DNA from: Pseudomonas atagonensis | GTDB taxonomy: Bacteria; Pseudomonadota; Gammaproteobacteria; Pseudomonadales; Pseudomonadaceae | Direction: 5' to 3' | Assembly: GCF_011369485.1 (NCBI RefSeq) | Contig: NZ_VXCA01000004.1 | Span: forward strand, 124,001-188,000 | DNA length: 64,000 bases | Shown: positions 43,933 to 54,913 of the stretch, piece by piece | Position numbering within the stretch: position 1 is the stretch's first letter | Layout: the number at the start of each line of letters is the position of its first letter | Translations under genes and position numbers: made by a program | The notes under the pieces: model-generated | What the model was told of the DNA's origin: nothing | Database searches by the model: none | What the model saw: only the letters and a program-made list of their open reading frames with translations

Positions 43933-46900
43933 ATGGACATTCGTCAACTGGCCTTCCTGGCTGGTCAGCCAACTGCTGCCGTAAAAAACCGCGAACACTT
44001 TCTCGGCATGCCAAAACGCGGGCTGGCTTTGCTGTTGGCGAACGTCATGTTCTGGCAACCGATGTGGGCGCAGGCCGACGGCATCGTGGTGGCCAACCCG
44101 AATACCTCGCTGGATCGCGCCGGCAATGGCGTGCCGATCATCAACATCGCCACGCCCAATGCCAGCGGGCTGTCGCACAACCAGTTCCATGATTACAACG
44201 TCGGATCGCAGGGCGTCATCCTCAACAACGGCTCGACGCAGAACAATCTCACCCAGCTGGGCGGGCACATCATTGACAACCCGAACCTGAAAAACAGCGG
44301 TTCGGCGCAGGCGATTCTCAACGAAGTCATCAGCGGCAACCCGAGCCAGTTGCGCGGTTACACCGAAGTGGCAGGGCAGTCGGCGCGGGTCATCGTCGCC
44401 AACCCGTACGGCATCACCTGCAACGGTTGCGGGTTCATCAACTCGCCGCGCGTGACGCTGACCACCGGCAAACCGGTGCTCGACAACGGTCGCCTGGATC
44501 GCTTTCAGGTCGATCAGGGTTCGGTGGCCATCGAAGGCGCGGGAATCAACGCGACCAACGTCGACCGTTTTGAAATCATCACCCGCAGCGCGAAGATCAA
44601 CGCCGAGATCCAGGCACAGAACCTGACGATTGTCGCCGGGCGCAACGACGTCAACGCACAGACCTTGAACGCCACCGCCCGCGCCGATGACGGCAGCGCC
44701 AAGCCGCAACTGGCCATCGACTCCTCGGCACTGGGCGGCATGTACGCCGGGGCGATCAAACTGGTCGGCACCGAGGCCGGGGTCGGGGTGAAACTCGACG
44801 GCAAGCTGATCGCCAGCGGCGGTGATATTCAACTGGATGCCAATGGCCAACTGAGCCTGGCCGACACCTCGGCCACCGGCGCGGTCAACGTCAAAGCCGC
44901 CAGTCTTGATGCACGCGGCCCGGTCTACGCCGGCACCGCTCTCAACGTACAAACTCAGGGCAACCTGACCAACCGCCAGACCCTCGCCGCCCGCGACAGC
45001 ATCACCCTCAGCGCTGGCGGTCAACTGACCAACGCCGGCGCCATCGATGCCGGCGTCAATGCCGACGGCAGCCGCAACACCAGCGGTGATCTGAGCCTGA
45101 CTGCGCAGACCCTCGACAACAGCGGTAAAAGCCTGACAGCAAGCCGCAACCTGACGGTCAACGCCGCAACGCTGAATAACCAGAACGGCAAGCTCAGCGC
45201 GCAAACCATCGCCATCGCCGGTGGAACACTGGATAACCGCAGCGGCAAGATTCTGGGCAATCTGGGTCTGAACATTGATCTGAGCGGGGCATTGACCAAC
45301 GCGCTCGGCGTCATCAGCAGTGAAGGCGCGCTGACGCTGAACGCGGGCCAGATCGATAACAGCAGCGGCAGCCTGAGCAGTGCCGGTAAATTGCAGTTGA
45401 CCAGCACGGGTGCGTTGTTCAACCGCGCCGGATCGATTGGCACCGACAGTGTGCTGACCCTAAAAAGTACCCGTGTCGACAACAGCCAAAAGGGCCTGAT
45501 TTCCGGCAAGGACAGCAGTCTTGTAGAGACCGGCAGCCTCGACAACAGTAACGGCAAACTGCTCAGCCAGCAGAAATTGACGCTGCGCACGACGCACGCC
45601 TTGAACAACGTCAACGGCGTCATCTCCGGCACGTCGCTGGACAGCCACAGCGGCAGTCTCGACAACCACGAAGGTCTGATCAGCAGCCGCACTGCGTTGC
45701 AGTTGAGCACCGACGAGACCCTCGCTAACCAGCTCGGCACAGTCATCGCCGATGGGCATCTGAAGCTTGTCGCCAATGGACTGGACAACCGTGCCGGCAA
45801 CATCGTCGGCAAGTCGGATATCAGTGTCGAGGCGAAAAACCTCAACAACCAGAAAGGCCAGGTGATCGCGACCGGCGTACTCAAACTCAATGCCGATCAA
45901 CTGGATAACCGCCAGAGCGGTCTGCTCGGATCGACCAACGCCATGACCCTGACGGTCGAAGCGCTGGACAACCGTGGCGGCGAAATCAGCACCAACAGCG
46001 ATTTGTTGCTCGCCGGCAACAAACTCGACAACAGCGATGGCGGCAAGGTCTTCACCGGCAAGTCCCTGACGCTGACGGTCGAAGAAGTGCTCAACCGCAA
46101 CAAAGGCCTGATCGACGCCGCCACGCTGTTCAAGCTGCAAGGGCAGAACCTGAGCAACAACGGTGGTGAATTGCGTAGCCAGCAAGCCATGCACTTGAAC
46201 CTGGATGGCGTGCTCGACAACGCCAAGGGCAACGTCAGCAGTGAAGGCACATTGACGGTCAACACCGCGCAGATGGCCAACGCTCAGGGCAGCCTGTCCA
46301 GTGCTGCCGGTCTGACGCTCGAAAGCCTTGGTGGCGTCGATAACCAAGGCGGCAAAGTGGTCACCGATGGCGCACTCGTCATTCAAAGTGGCAGCCTCGA
46401 CAATCGTCAGCAGGGTGCACTCAGCGGTAAAGGTGCGGTCACCGTCACCACCGGCGCATTTGATAACAGCGACGGGCAACTCAGCAGCGCGCAGACACTG
46501 AACCTCGTCGCCGACCAAGTCACCAATAATGCCGACGGCAGTATCGGCAGTCAGGGAGCGCTGACGGCCTCGGTCAAAGGGCTCGATCAACAGGGCGGCA
46601 AGCTGTTCAGCAACACGCGTCTGAGCCTGGATTTGAATCACGGCCAGTTGAACAACGGTGGTGTGATCAACACCCCCGGAGAACTGCTGCTCAAACAACT
46701 CAAGGGGGTGAATAACCACGGCACGATTTCCAGTGATGAAGCGTTCACCCTGACCGCGCAACATCTCGATAACGGCAATGGCAAGCTCTTGAGCAACCAG
46801 GCCCTGACCCTGCGCATTGCTGCTGCACTGGATAACGTCAAAGGTCTGATTGGCGCAGCGTCCATCGACGTGCACGGCGCGAAAGTGAACAACAGCAGCG

Positions 46901-49900
46901 GCAGCCTGACCAGCCGGGGCGACCTGGAACTGACCGTCGACGGCCTTCTGCGCAACGACGCCAAAGGTCTGATCAGCGCGGCGCAAACCCTGCAAATCGA
47001 CAGCGGCGAACTCAACAATCGCGACGCTGGTTTGATCAACAGCAAAGGCAACCTGACGCTGACCGCCAGCGCTCTCGATTCCAGCAACGACGGCGAAGTT
47101 TCTGCGGTCGGTGACATTGATCTGAAGCTGACCTCGTTGACCCAAAATGGCGGTCGTCTGCTCGGGGAAAAAGCCGTCACGGTGGATCTGGCCAACGGCG
47201 ATTTCGACAACCGCAACGGCTTGCTCACCGCCAAAGGCCCACTGACCTTCAAGCGCTTGCGTGACTTGAACAACCAGGGTGGTGAAGTCTCCAGCCAGCT
47301 CGGTTTCGACCTCATCGCCCAAGCAGTGAATAACGCCTCCGGCAAAATCATCAGCGGCGAAAAACTGCTGCTGCGCGGCACTGACCTGACCAATCAGAAA
47401 GGTCTGGTCTCCGGCTGGCAAGGACTGACAGTCAACGGCGACAGCCTCGACAACCGTGATGGCGGTACGCTGTCCAGCAAGTTTGCCGACGTATCGGTGG
47501 ATCTCAAGGACGCGCTGCTCAACAGCGCCGCCGGTGCGGTGGTCGCGCAGAATAATCTGAGCATCAAGGCCGGCAGTCTGGACAACAGCAACAAAGGCAA
47601 TCTCAGCAGCGGGGCGGGGCAGACGCTGACACTGGATGGCGCACTCAACAACAATTTGAATGGCCTGATCGCCAGTGGTGCGGCGCTGGATATCGTCAGC
47701 ACGGCATTCACCAACGTCGGTGGCGGCGTCAATGCGCAACAGGCGATCAATGTCAGCGCATCGCGATTCGACAACAGCACCGGGCAGTTGGCCGGTAACG
47801 GCGCGATCACCCTTAACCTGAGCGGCGACCTCAACAACAACGCCGGCAAACTCGCGGCAACCGGCCCGATGCTGATCAAGGGCGTGACCGATCTGCGTAA
47901 CCAGAACGGTCAGCTCGCCAGCCAGAACACACTGGATGTGCGCACGGGTTCTCTGGACAACAGCAACAAAGGCACGCTTGCCGCCAATGAGCAGTTGCTG
48001 ATCACCGCCACGGGCACCGTCAGCAACAATGCCGACGGCCTGATCTACAGCCAGAAAGCCGATGTGCAACTGAACGCAGCGCGCCTGCTCAACGGCCAGG
48101 GCAAGATCCAGAGCGACAGCGCGCTGACGCTGGAGATCAGCGGCGATTTCGACAACCAGAGCGGTAAAGTCATCGCCCAGAACGGCAATGTGCTGATCAA
48201 AGCGGCCAACATCGATAACCGTGGCGGCACGCTCTCCAGCATCAAGGGTGCATTGGAGGCGCGCACGGTCGGCGTTCTGCGCAATGGCTTCGACCTGAAC
48301 AACAACCGTCAACGCGGCATCATTCAGGCACAGAGCCTGACACTCTCGGCGCTGGCAGGCCTGAGCAACAGCGGCGGGCAGATCTCGGCACAAGCGGCAG
48401 ACAGCAGCATTACCACGGCAGCGCTGGATAACGGCAACGGCGTGCTCTACGCGAAAGGATTGCTGGGCGTTAATGGCGCGAGCCTGGATAACAGTGACGG
48501 ACAGATCGCCGCCGAGCGTATCGATTTTGGCCTCAGCGGCGCGTTGCGCAATGGCGCGGGCGTCATCGAAAGCAACACTCAACTGAGCGTCAGAGCCGGC
48601 TCTGTCGACAACCAGAACGGCCGGCTGCGCTCGCTGGGCAACTCGGGCAAGACCGAGTTTCGCATCGGCGGCCTGCTCGACAACCGCAACGGCGTGCTGG
48701 AAACCGCCAACGCTGACATGACCCTCGCTGTCGGCAGCTTCCTCAATGGTGGCGGGCAACTCAACCACGTCGGGCGCGGAAAATTCGATATCGCCACGGC
48801 CAACGTGCTGGGCGCCGGTGGCAGCATCACCACCGGTGGACTACTGGAACTCAATGCGGATACCTGGAACAACTCCAGCGTGATTCAGGCCGGTCGTTTG
48901 AACGTCAATGTCGGGCAGTTCAGCCAGACGGCCAGCGGCAAATTGCTCGCCTCCGAGCACCTGCAGGCGCGGGGTGGTAACTGGATCAATGATGGTTTGA
49001 TCGCCAGTGATGGTTCGATCGATATGCAGTTGGGCGGTGCCTACGGCGGCGCCGGCCGCTTGACCAGCCAGGGCGGCACTTACCTCACCGCTGCACAGAT
49101 GAACGTCGGTGCGGGCGGCAGTTTTGCTGCAGGTGCAGCGTCGACCCTCGGCATCGGCGGCCAATTGATCAACGCCGGGCGCGTGACCTCCACTAGCGAT
49201 CTGACCCTCAACGCCGGGAGCGTTGCCAACTACGGCACGCTGGGCGCGGCACAGAACCTGATCGTCAACACGCCTTCATTGCTCAATGATCGCGGGCTGA
49301 TTTTCAGCGGCAACAACATGACGCTGAACGTCTCCAACCTGACCAACCAGCACGGTGATCTCTACGGCCTGGGCAATATTGTTATCGGTGGGTACGGCGG
49401 CGCGGCACGGGCGGCCGGTGTCTATAACATTTCCGGTTCGATGGAGAGCGTCGGTGGCTTCACGCTCAATGCCGATGTGTACGAGAACCGTACGGAAGGC
49501 CCGGCGGCGTCGGTCGAGCGCAAGCTGATATCCGGGTTAATCGCGGCGAGCTGCGGTGACTGTGTTGGCGGCACGTTCAACAACTTTCTCGCAACCCGCG
49601 AGACGTATCAAATGGTCGACAGTGATACCAGCGCCTCTGCTGTGTTGAATGTCGGCAAGGATCTGGTGTTCCAGGGCGGTACGTTTTTCAACAGCAAAAG
49701 CACGGTGGCAGCGGGTGGCAACATCACCATCAACGCTGACACCCTGAAGAATATCGGGGCCCAAAGCGGAACCATCGAAGTTACACGCCAGTACAACTTT
49801 GAAATGGGCACTGGCAGCACGGCCAGGTTTATGAGCGACGTCGTGTTGCCCTACAACCTGCGCAACAATCCTGACTTTCCTTACGTGTATTACGTCATCG

Positions 49901-52900
49901 CTCCCGAAGGTCTGATTCGCAAAGCGACTGTGAAGACGGTGGGAGGGGGCCTTTTAATCGTCGACAGCGAGACGGGCGAAAACGTTGGCAATCGCAAGTA
50001 TGGCCGGGCGATAACGGGATTGAGCGCGGGTTTTGAGACGTCAACGTCTTCGCTGTACGACCCCGACAACCTGCTGGCAATACCGAGCGAACTGGCGCAG
50101 TTCCAAAAAGGCATTGCTATTGAAAAACCCGTCAACAGCACCGACGCCGCAGGTACTGCCACCAGCCGCAACGCGGTCATTCAGGCGGGCGGTAAAGTTG
50201 CGATCACCGCCACCAGGGAAGTTGCAAACGACGTCGTTCGCGAGGACTACGGTTCGACGCTTGGCGCCAACAAAGTGGCCGACGCCAGCGTCGGCGATAA
50301 AAGCACTGCGGTCATCCGCATTAACAGCCAACTGCCGCCTGATCTCGCTCAGCAGCAAGTCAACCCACTGAGTCTGCCGGGCTTCTCGCTGCCGACGGGT
50401 GAAAACGGTCTGTTCCGTTTGAGCGGGCAGGGCGCCAGCGCTGCAGCGTCCGGTAATGCCGGGCCGGCGCCGACCTGGACGGTCGGCAATGAAACCATCA
50501 GTGCCCAGAACCACGTGGTCGCCGGCACCAGTGGCGGCCCGCGCAATCTGTTGGACGACGCCCCGGTGGCCATCTCCGACAGCACGCGCGCCGTCGATAC
50601 ATTCCATCGCACGCCGAGTGCCGGCAACGACGCCGCTACCCGCCCGGTCACCCGCGTAACCGGTTTGCCGGACACCAAGGCACCGTCCAATCCGCACAAA
50701 TACCTGATCGAAACCAACCCGGTACTGACCGACCTCAAGTCGTTCATGAGTTCCGATTACCTGCTCGCCAAACTCGGCTACGACCCCGACCAGAGCGCTA
50801 AACGCCTGGGCGACGGTCTCTACGAACAGCGCCTGATCCAGCAAGCCGTCACCGCACGCACCGGTCAGGCCTTCCTCGACGGCCAGACCTCCAACGAGGG
50901 TATGTTCAAGTACTTGATGAACAACGCCATCGCCAGCAAGGACGCGCTCAACCTTTCGGTCGGCGTCGGTCTCACGGCGCAACAAGTCGCGGCGCTAACC
51001 CACGACATCGTCTGGCTCGAAGAACACGAAGTCAGTGGCGAAAAAGTCCTGGTGCCGGTGGTGTATCTGGCGCAGGCCAACGGCCGCCTCGGCCCGACCG
51101 GCGCGTTGATCGCCGGTAACGATGTGACGCTGATTGCCGGTGAAAACCTCGAGAACGTCGGGACTCTAAAAGCGACCAACAACCTGTCGGCAACGGCGGG
51201 CAAGGATCTGGTGAATAGCGGTTTGGTCGAGGTGGGCAATCGTCTGGATGTGCTCGCCACCAACAACATCGTCAACAAGTCCGGCGGCATCATCGCCGGA
51301 CGCGATGTGAGCCTGACTACCCGCACAGGCGATGTGATCAACGAGCGAACCATCACCTCGGTGGACGACCAGTACGGACAGGTCACCCAACACCATGACT
51401 ACGCTGACAACGCCGCACGAATCGAGGCCGCCAACGACCTGACCGTCAACGCTGCCAAGGACATCAACATCGTCGGCGGCGTGATGAAGAGCGGCCAGGA
51501 CATGGTCTTGAACGCGGGGCGCGACGTCAATGTGTCGTCTGTGCAGGTCAATAACAGCGTTTCGTTGGGCTCAAGGTCGAGCAAAAGCGACATCACCCAA
51601 CTGGCGGCTGATATCGATGCCGGGCGTGATTTCAAGGCTGATGCCAAACGCGATATCAATGTCATTGCCAGTGAGATTGACGCCAAGCGCGATGTGGCGA
51701 TGACGGCCACTGAAAATCTGGTCATCACCTCGGCGGCGGATGAAGAACACTCTAAATCCAGGAACAAAAAAGAGAAGCGCCAGGAGGATCATGTCAGTCA
51801 GGTCATGTCCGGTATTACGGCGGGCGGTGACGTCAAGCTGGATGCAGGTAAAGACCTCAGTGTGATTTCCAGTCGGGTTAGTGCTGGCGATGAAGCCTAT
51901 CTGGTGGCTGGCGATAATCTGCAGATTCTCGCTTTGCAGGACACCGATTACACACTGTACGACATGAAGAAAAAGGGCAGCTTCGGCAAGCTGAAGATGC
52001 AGCACGATGAGGTGACCGACACCAAGTACGTCGGCAGCGAGATCAAGACCGGTGGCAACCTCTCGTTGGTCAGCAAAGGTGACCAGCTTTATCAAGTGGC
52101 AAAGCTCGACAGCGGCAAGGACATCCTTCTCGACAGTGGCGGCTCCATTACCTTTGAAGGGGTGAAGGATCTGCATGATGAGAACCATACCAAGACCAAC
52201 AACAACGCTGGATGGGTGTCCTCGAAAGGTCGCGGTAACACCGACGAAACCCTGCGTCAAACCCAGATGGTCGCCAAAGGCAACATTGTTATCAAGGCAG
52301 TCGATGGCCTGAAAATCGACATCAAGGAAGTTAATCAGCAATCCGTAAGCCAGACCATCGACGCTATGGTCGAGGCTGATCCGCAACTGGCTTGGCTGAA
52401 GGATGCTGAGGCTCGCGGTGATGTCGATTGGCGGCGGGTGAAGGAAATCCATGAGTCGTTCAAGTATGAAAACTCAGGAGTCGGCCCTGCTGCGCAAATA
52501 GCAATCGCGATCATGATGTCTTTTGTCATGGGACCAGCTGGTCTGGGCTTGGTGGGCGGCGGCTTCGGTGGTGCGGTTGCTACGAGCCTGGCAACTACAG
52601 GTGTTACCAGCACGATTAGCAATAAGGGGGATTTGGGCGCCGCATTTAAGGAGACCTTCAGCGCCAGCAGCTTGAAGAACGCTGCCATCGCAGGATTTAC
52701 GGCGGACTTCCTCAATTACGCTGATGCGAATTGGTTTGCGGCTGGAGGCAGCAAAACTGCAAATATTCTGACCAGTAGCAACTTTACCGACGTCGCCATC
52801 CGTACGACTGGTCGCGCGATTATATCCAGTGGTGTTTCCACCACTATTGGTGGCGGTAGCTTTGGCTCCAACCTTGGAGCGGCGTTAATGGGTGAGGCAA

Positions 52901-54090
52901 GCAGCGTCGCCATGGCAACCGGGTTCAATTTTGTTGGCGATAACACGATCAAATTTCCGGAAGGCGGCGTAGTAAAAGTTGTAGCGCATGCGTTGATGGG
53001 TGGCTTGCTTTCCCAGGCAACGGGCGGGGATTTTGCGACAGGTGCGGCGGCAGCCGGATTGAACGAAGCGGCGATGAAAGCGTTGGTGACGTTCGCCGGT
53101 GGTAACGACCAGATGCAGGTGATGCTGTCGCAGTTAACAGGAGTGTTAGCGGCTGCCGCAGTGGATGGAAACACCCAGCTAGGGGCCACCATTGCGGGGA
53201 GTGCTACGACATATAACTATCTTTATCACCGTGAGGTGAAAGAGATGCTGGCCGAAATCGACAGCAAATCCACCGAAGAGGAAAAGCTGGCGGTCAGAGA
53301 CAAATACGAAGCGCTCGACAAGCAACGAGAGTTGGAGCGAGACGAGTTTTGTAAAGGAGCAGCTGACACTTGCCGTAAAATCTCGCGCGATTTGGCCGAC
53401 GATGACGCAAAATTCTCGGAACTCGTAACGAAACTGAGGAGTGAGGGCAAGGGGGCAGAGGCCTATTGGGTAGGTTCCATTCAAACAGGGAATTTAAACT
53501 CTGCCGGATCAATGGCTTCTGTTGTGAAAGCACAGGAGGGTGGCCTCTTTGCAAAATTGGGTGACATAGTAATCGAGATGGGTGCCGGACTTTTCCCAAG
53601 CAGGATTACTGGAAAAGGTACAACTGCTACACATGTGGCAGACGGGAAGGAACCGGCTGAAGTAAAAGGAACCGGATCTTCGAAATCGCCCGTCCAAGAG
53701 CTTGAGGTTGACGCCTATAAAAATCTTAAGGCGAGGGAAGTGGTGAGAGACGGTCTGGAACATGACCATATCCCGTCATATGCTGCGTTGCGCACCGCAA
53801 AGGAAAATGAGTTGGGCCGCCCTCTCACGGAGGTGGAATCCAAAGCACTCTACCAAAACGCCACTGCCGTGGAGATTCCGCGGGACGTGCACATTGCAGG
53901 CCGTACGTATGGGGGTAAAAATACTCGGGAGCAGATTCAACAGGATGCGGCGGATCTGTGCGGAGCAGTGTGCCGCGACACAAATGTACTGCGAGAAAAT
54001 CTCAATAGTCGAGGATATGACTCAAAACTCGTAGATGAGACAATTCAGAAAATCGTGGATCGAAATCGTGCAACGGGAGTTATTAAGTAA
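43933..54090 (+). CDS. cdiA: CdiA contact-dependent inhibition toxin (3385 aa)
   Basis: A giant surface filament carrying a variable C-terminal toxin. A long signal region ends with AQADG near residue 50; the TPS secretion domain follows, with NPNL at 116-119 and NPYG at 157-160. A FHA repeat region of about 20-residue repeats (LDNSxGxLSS pattern) runs to about residue 1800, then a Cys-containing receptor-binding-type stretch (ASCGDCVGGTFNN near 1870), a second FHA region and a DUF637/pre-toxin domain (about 2760-3090) that ends at NYLYH, 3095-3099, taken as the toxin boundary. The last ~286 residues are the toxin, containing EHDHIPS at 3276-3282, a possible metal or active-site motif of a nuclease; this function is inference. 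The stop overlaps the cdiI start (TAATG). Confidence 0.93.
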   Translation: MDIRQLAFLAGQPTAAVKNREHFLGMPKRGLALLLANVMFWQPMWAQADGIVVANPNTSLDRAGNGVPIINIATPNASGLSHNQFHDYNVGSQGVILNNGSTQNNLTQLGGHIIDNPNLKNSGSAQAILNEVISGNPSQLRGYTEVAGQSARVIVANPYGITCNGCGFINSPRVTLTTGKPVLDNGRLDRFQVDQGSVAIEGAGINATNVDRFEIITRSAKINAEIQAQNLTIVAGRNDVNAQTLNATARADDGSAKPQLAIDSSALGGMYAGAIKLVGTEAGVGVKLDGKLIASGGDIQLDANGQLSLADTSATGAVNVKAASLDARGPVYAGTALNVQTQGNLTNRQTLAARDSITLSAGGQLTNAGAIDAGVNADGSRNTSGDLSLTAQTLDNSGKSLTASRNLTVNAATLNNQNGKLSAQTIAIAGGTLDNRSGKILGNLGLNIDLSGALTNALGVISSEGALTLNAGQIDNSSGSLSSAGKLQLTSTGALFNRAGSIGTDSVLTLKSTRVDNSQKGLISGKDSSLVETGSLDNSNGKLLSQQKLTLRTTHALNNVNGVISGTSLDSHSGSLDNHEGLISSRTALQLSTDETLANQLGTVIADGHLKLVANGLDNRAGNIVGKSDISVEAKNLNNQKGQVIATGVLKLNADQLDNRQSGLLGSTNAMTLTVEALDNRGGEISTNSDLLLAGNKLDNSDGGKVFTGKSLTLTVEEVLNRNKGLIDAATLFKLQGQNLSNNGGELRSQQAMHLNLDGVLDNAKGNVSSEGTLTVNTAQMANAQGSLSSAAGLTLESLGGVDNQGGKVVTDGALVIQSGSLDNRQQGALSGKGAVTVTTGAFDNSDGQLSSAQTLNLVADQVTNNADGSIGSQGALTASVKGLDQQGGKLFSNTRLSLDLNHGQLNNGGVINTPGELLLKQLKGVNNHGTISSDEAFTLTAQHLDNGNGKLLSNQALTLRIAAALDNVKGLIGAASIDVHGAKVNNSSGSLTSRGDLELTVDGLLRNDAKGLISAAQTLQIDSGELNNRDAGLINSKGNLTLTASALDSSNDGEVSAVGDIDLKLTSLTQNGGRLLGEKAVTVDLANGDFDNRNGLLTAKGPLTFKRLRDLNNQGGEVSSQLGFDLIAQAVNNASGKIISGEKLLLRGTDLTNQKGLVSGWQGLTVNGDSLDNRDGGTLSSKFADVSVDLKDALLNSAAGAVVAQNNLSIKAGSLDNSNKGNLSSGAGQTLTLDGALNNNLNGLIASGAALDIVSTAFTNVGGGVNAQQAINVSASRFDNSTGQLAGNGAITLNLSGDLNNNAGKLAATGPMLIKGVTDLRNQNGQLASQNTLDVRTGSLDNSNKGTLAANEQLLITATGTVSNNADGLIYSQKADVQLNAARLLNGQGKIQSDSALTLEISGDFDNQSGKVIAQNGNVLIKAANIDNRGGTLSSIKGALEARTVGVLRNGFDLNNNRQRGIIQAQSLTLSALAGLSNSGGQISAQAADSSITTAALDNGNGVLYAKGLLGVNGASLDNSDGQIAAERIDFGLSGALRNGAGVIESNTQLSVRAGSVDNQNGRLRSLGNSGKTEFRIGGLLDNRNGVLETANADMTLAVGSFLNGGGQLNHVGRGKFDIATANVLGAGGSITTGGLLELNADTWNNSSVIQAGRLNVNVGQFSQTASGKLLASEHLQARGGNWINDGLIASDGSIDMQLGGAYGGAGRLTSQGGTYLTAAQMNVGAGGSFAAGAASTLGIGGQLINAGRVTSTSDLTLNAGSVANYGTLGAAQNLIVNTPSLLNDRGLIFSGNNMTLNVSNLTNQHGDLYGLGNIVIGGYGGAARAAGVYNISGSMESVGGFTLNADVYENRTEGPAASVERKLISGLIAASCGDCVGGTFNNFLATRETYQMVDSDTSASAVLNVGKDLVFQGGTFFNSKSTVAAGGNITINADTLKNIGAQSGTIEVTRQYNFEMGTGSTARFMSDVVLPYNLRNNPDFPYVYYVIAPEGLIRKATVKTVGGGLLIVDSETGENVGNRKYGRAITGLSAGFETSTSSLYDPDNLLAIPSELAQFQKGIAIEKPVNSTDAAGTATSRNAVIQAGGKVAITATREVANDVVREDYGSTLGANKVADASVGDKSTAVIRINSQLPPDLAQQQVNPLSLPGFSLPTGENGLFRLSGQGASAAASGNAGPAPTWTVGNETISAQNHVVAGTSGGPRNLLDDAPVAISDSTRAVDTFHRTPSAGNDAATRPVTRVTGLPDTKAPSNPHKYLIETNPVLTDLKSFMSSDYLLAKLGYDPDQSAKRLGDGLYEQRLIQQAVTARTGQAFLDGQTSNEGMFKYLMNNAIASKDALNLSVGVGLTAQQVAALTHDIVWLEEHEVSGEKVLVPVVYLAQANGRLGPTGALIAGNDVTLIAGENLENVGTLKATNNLSATAGKDLVNSGLVEVGNRLDVLATNNIVNKSGGIIAGRDVSLTTRTGDVINERTITSVDDQYGQVTQHHDYADNAARIEAANDLTVNAAKDINIVGGVMKSGQDMVLNAGRDVNVSSVQVNNSVSLGSRSSKSDITQLAADIDAGRDFKADAKRDINVIASEIDAKRDVAMTATENLVITSAADEEHSKSRNKKEKRQEDHVSQVMSGITAGGDVKLDAGKDLSVISSRVSAGDEAYLVAGDNLQILALQDTDYTLYDMKKKGSFGKLKMQHDEVTDTKYVGSEIKTGGNLSLVSKGDQLYQVAKLDSGKDILLDSGGSITFEGVKDLHDENHTKTNNNAGWVSSKGRGNTDETLRQTQMVAKGNIVIKAVDGLKIDIKEVNQQSVSQTIDAMVEADPQLAWLKDAEARGDVDWRRVKEIHESFKYENSGVGPAAQIAIAIMMSFVMGPAGLGLVGGGFGGAVATSLATTGVTSTISNKGDLGAAFKETFSASSLKNAAIAGFTADFLNYADANWFAAGGSKTANILTSSNFTDVAIRTTGRAIISSGVSTTIGGGSFGSNLGAALMGEASSVAMATGFNFVGDNTIKFPEGGVVKVVAHALMGGLLSQATGGDFATGAAAAGLNEAAMKALVTFAGGNDQMQVMLSQLTGVLAAAAVDGNTQLGATIAGSATTYNYLYHREVKEMLAEIDSKSTEEEKLAVRDKYEALDKQRELERDEFCKGAADTCRKISRDLADDDAKFSELVTKLRSEGKGAEAYWVGSIQTGNLNSAGSMASVVKAQEGGLFAKLGDIVIEMGAGLFPSRITGKGTTATHVADGKEPAEVKGTGSSKSPVQELEVDAYKNLKAREVVRDGLEHDHIPSYAALRTAKENELGRPLTEVESKALYQNATAVEIPRDVHIAGRTYGGKNTREQIQQDAADLCGAVCRDTNVLRENLNSRGYDSKLVDETIQKIVDRNRATGVIK

Positions 54091-54551
54091 TGAAATTCTG
54101 GTCTGACTGTATTCAATCTCTTGGGCAGGATGAGCATGGGCCGGTTGTTGTGGATCTCTGGCGCAAAGTTCAAGAGCGGCCAACTATTTTGGAAACGCCG
54201 GACAGCTATAATGATCCGGATGGGAAAACGATATTTTATAAATTTATAAGATCTGGTTTGGAGTTTGGGTTCCGCTCAGGGAAATTAAACCATATCCATT
54301 TTTTTGTGCAGCCTCACGAGGGTTATTCAGCGTATAGCGCAGACGTGCTTGATCGCGTGGCTCAAACTTGGGTAGCCCAAGATGTCGCGAGAGAGTTAGG
54401 TCCTGCCGACAAAGGTGGACCAGCCAAAGTTGATATGTTGATTGGCCAGATTCAGCAGTGGTGTAAATATGAGCTACCTACGCATGACTTGAGAATGGAG
54501 TTTTCTGAAGACGGTCGTTTGTGGAAAGTGACCTTGGTGGCGAAGTCTTAA
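54090..54551 (+). CDS. cdiI: CdiI immunity protein
   Basis: A 153-residue soluble protein, translationally coupled to cdiA by the 1-base overlap TAATG, the usual location of an immunity gene. Composition is more AT-rich than the chromosome around it. I recognise no named family; it has HIHFFVQPHEGY and KVDMLIGQIQQWC stretches. Its role, neutralising the toxin domain of CdiA, is inferred from position and size. It is unrelated by eye to the four paralogues downstream. Confidence 0.85.
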   Translation: MKFWSDCIQSLGQDEHGPVVVDLWRKVQERPTILETPDSYNDPDGKTIFYKFIRSGLEFGFRSGKLNHIHFFVQPHEGYSAYSADVLDRVAQTWVAQDVARELGPADKGGPAKVDMLIGQIQQWCKYELPTHDLRMEFSEDGRLWKVTLVAKS

Positions 54552-54611
54552 AGTTGGATTTATGGAACGAGGGCTGAAAAGGGGGGCGGCGTAAATGGGG
54601 GCGACGTAAAT

Positions 54612-54840
54612 GGGGACAGACCACGTTTAATCTAATTGGCTGAAACAATACGTAAAATTTCTGCGTAATTTTAGCCATGCAGCCCGCTAAGCTTTCAGTT
54701 CGACCAATGGAAAGGATTCAACGATGCCGGAACAAATGGGGACAGACCACGTTTAATTAATTGGCTGAAACAACACGTAAAATTTCTCCGTAATTTTAGC
54801 CATGCGGCCCGCTAAGCTTTCAGCTCGACCAATTGAAAGA
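54612..54840 (+). repeat. transposase leader repeat, copies 1 and 2
   Basis: Two tandem copies, 126 bp apart (54612 and 54738), of the ~110-base sequence that precedes the intact transposase at 56202. Each opens GGGGACAGACCACGTTT and includes the TAAAATT-N7-AATTTTA hairpin. Copy 1 keeps the transposase start (GATGCCG at 54723) but then diverges into copy 2, so it is a leader plus fragment. The following 54841-54897 ends AAACGTGGTCTGTCCCC, an inverted end, closing an element remnant. Confidence 0.8.
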
Positions 54841-54913
54841 AGGGTAAATGAGGGCGGACGACTTTTAGAAAGCACTCCGAAAACGTGGTCTGTCCCCGGG
54901 TTCTCGTGAGCGG

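Noticed and set aside
45100..48700. Regular short repeats in cdiA as possible CRISPR array
   Set aside because: Repeats are degenerate, in frame and encode the FHA LDNS-type pattern; no constant repeat/spacer structure exists.
45460..48768. Antisense open frame of 1102 codons inside cdiA
   Set aside because: It is a shadow of the FHA repeat region, where GC-rich repeated codons leave the opposite strand stop-free; no ribosome site or homology is seen.
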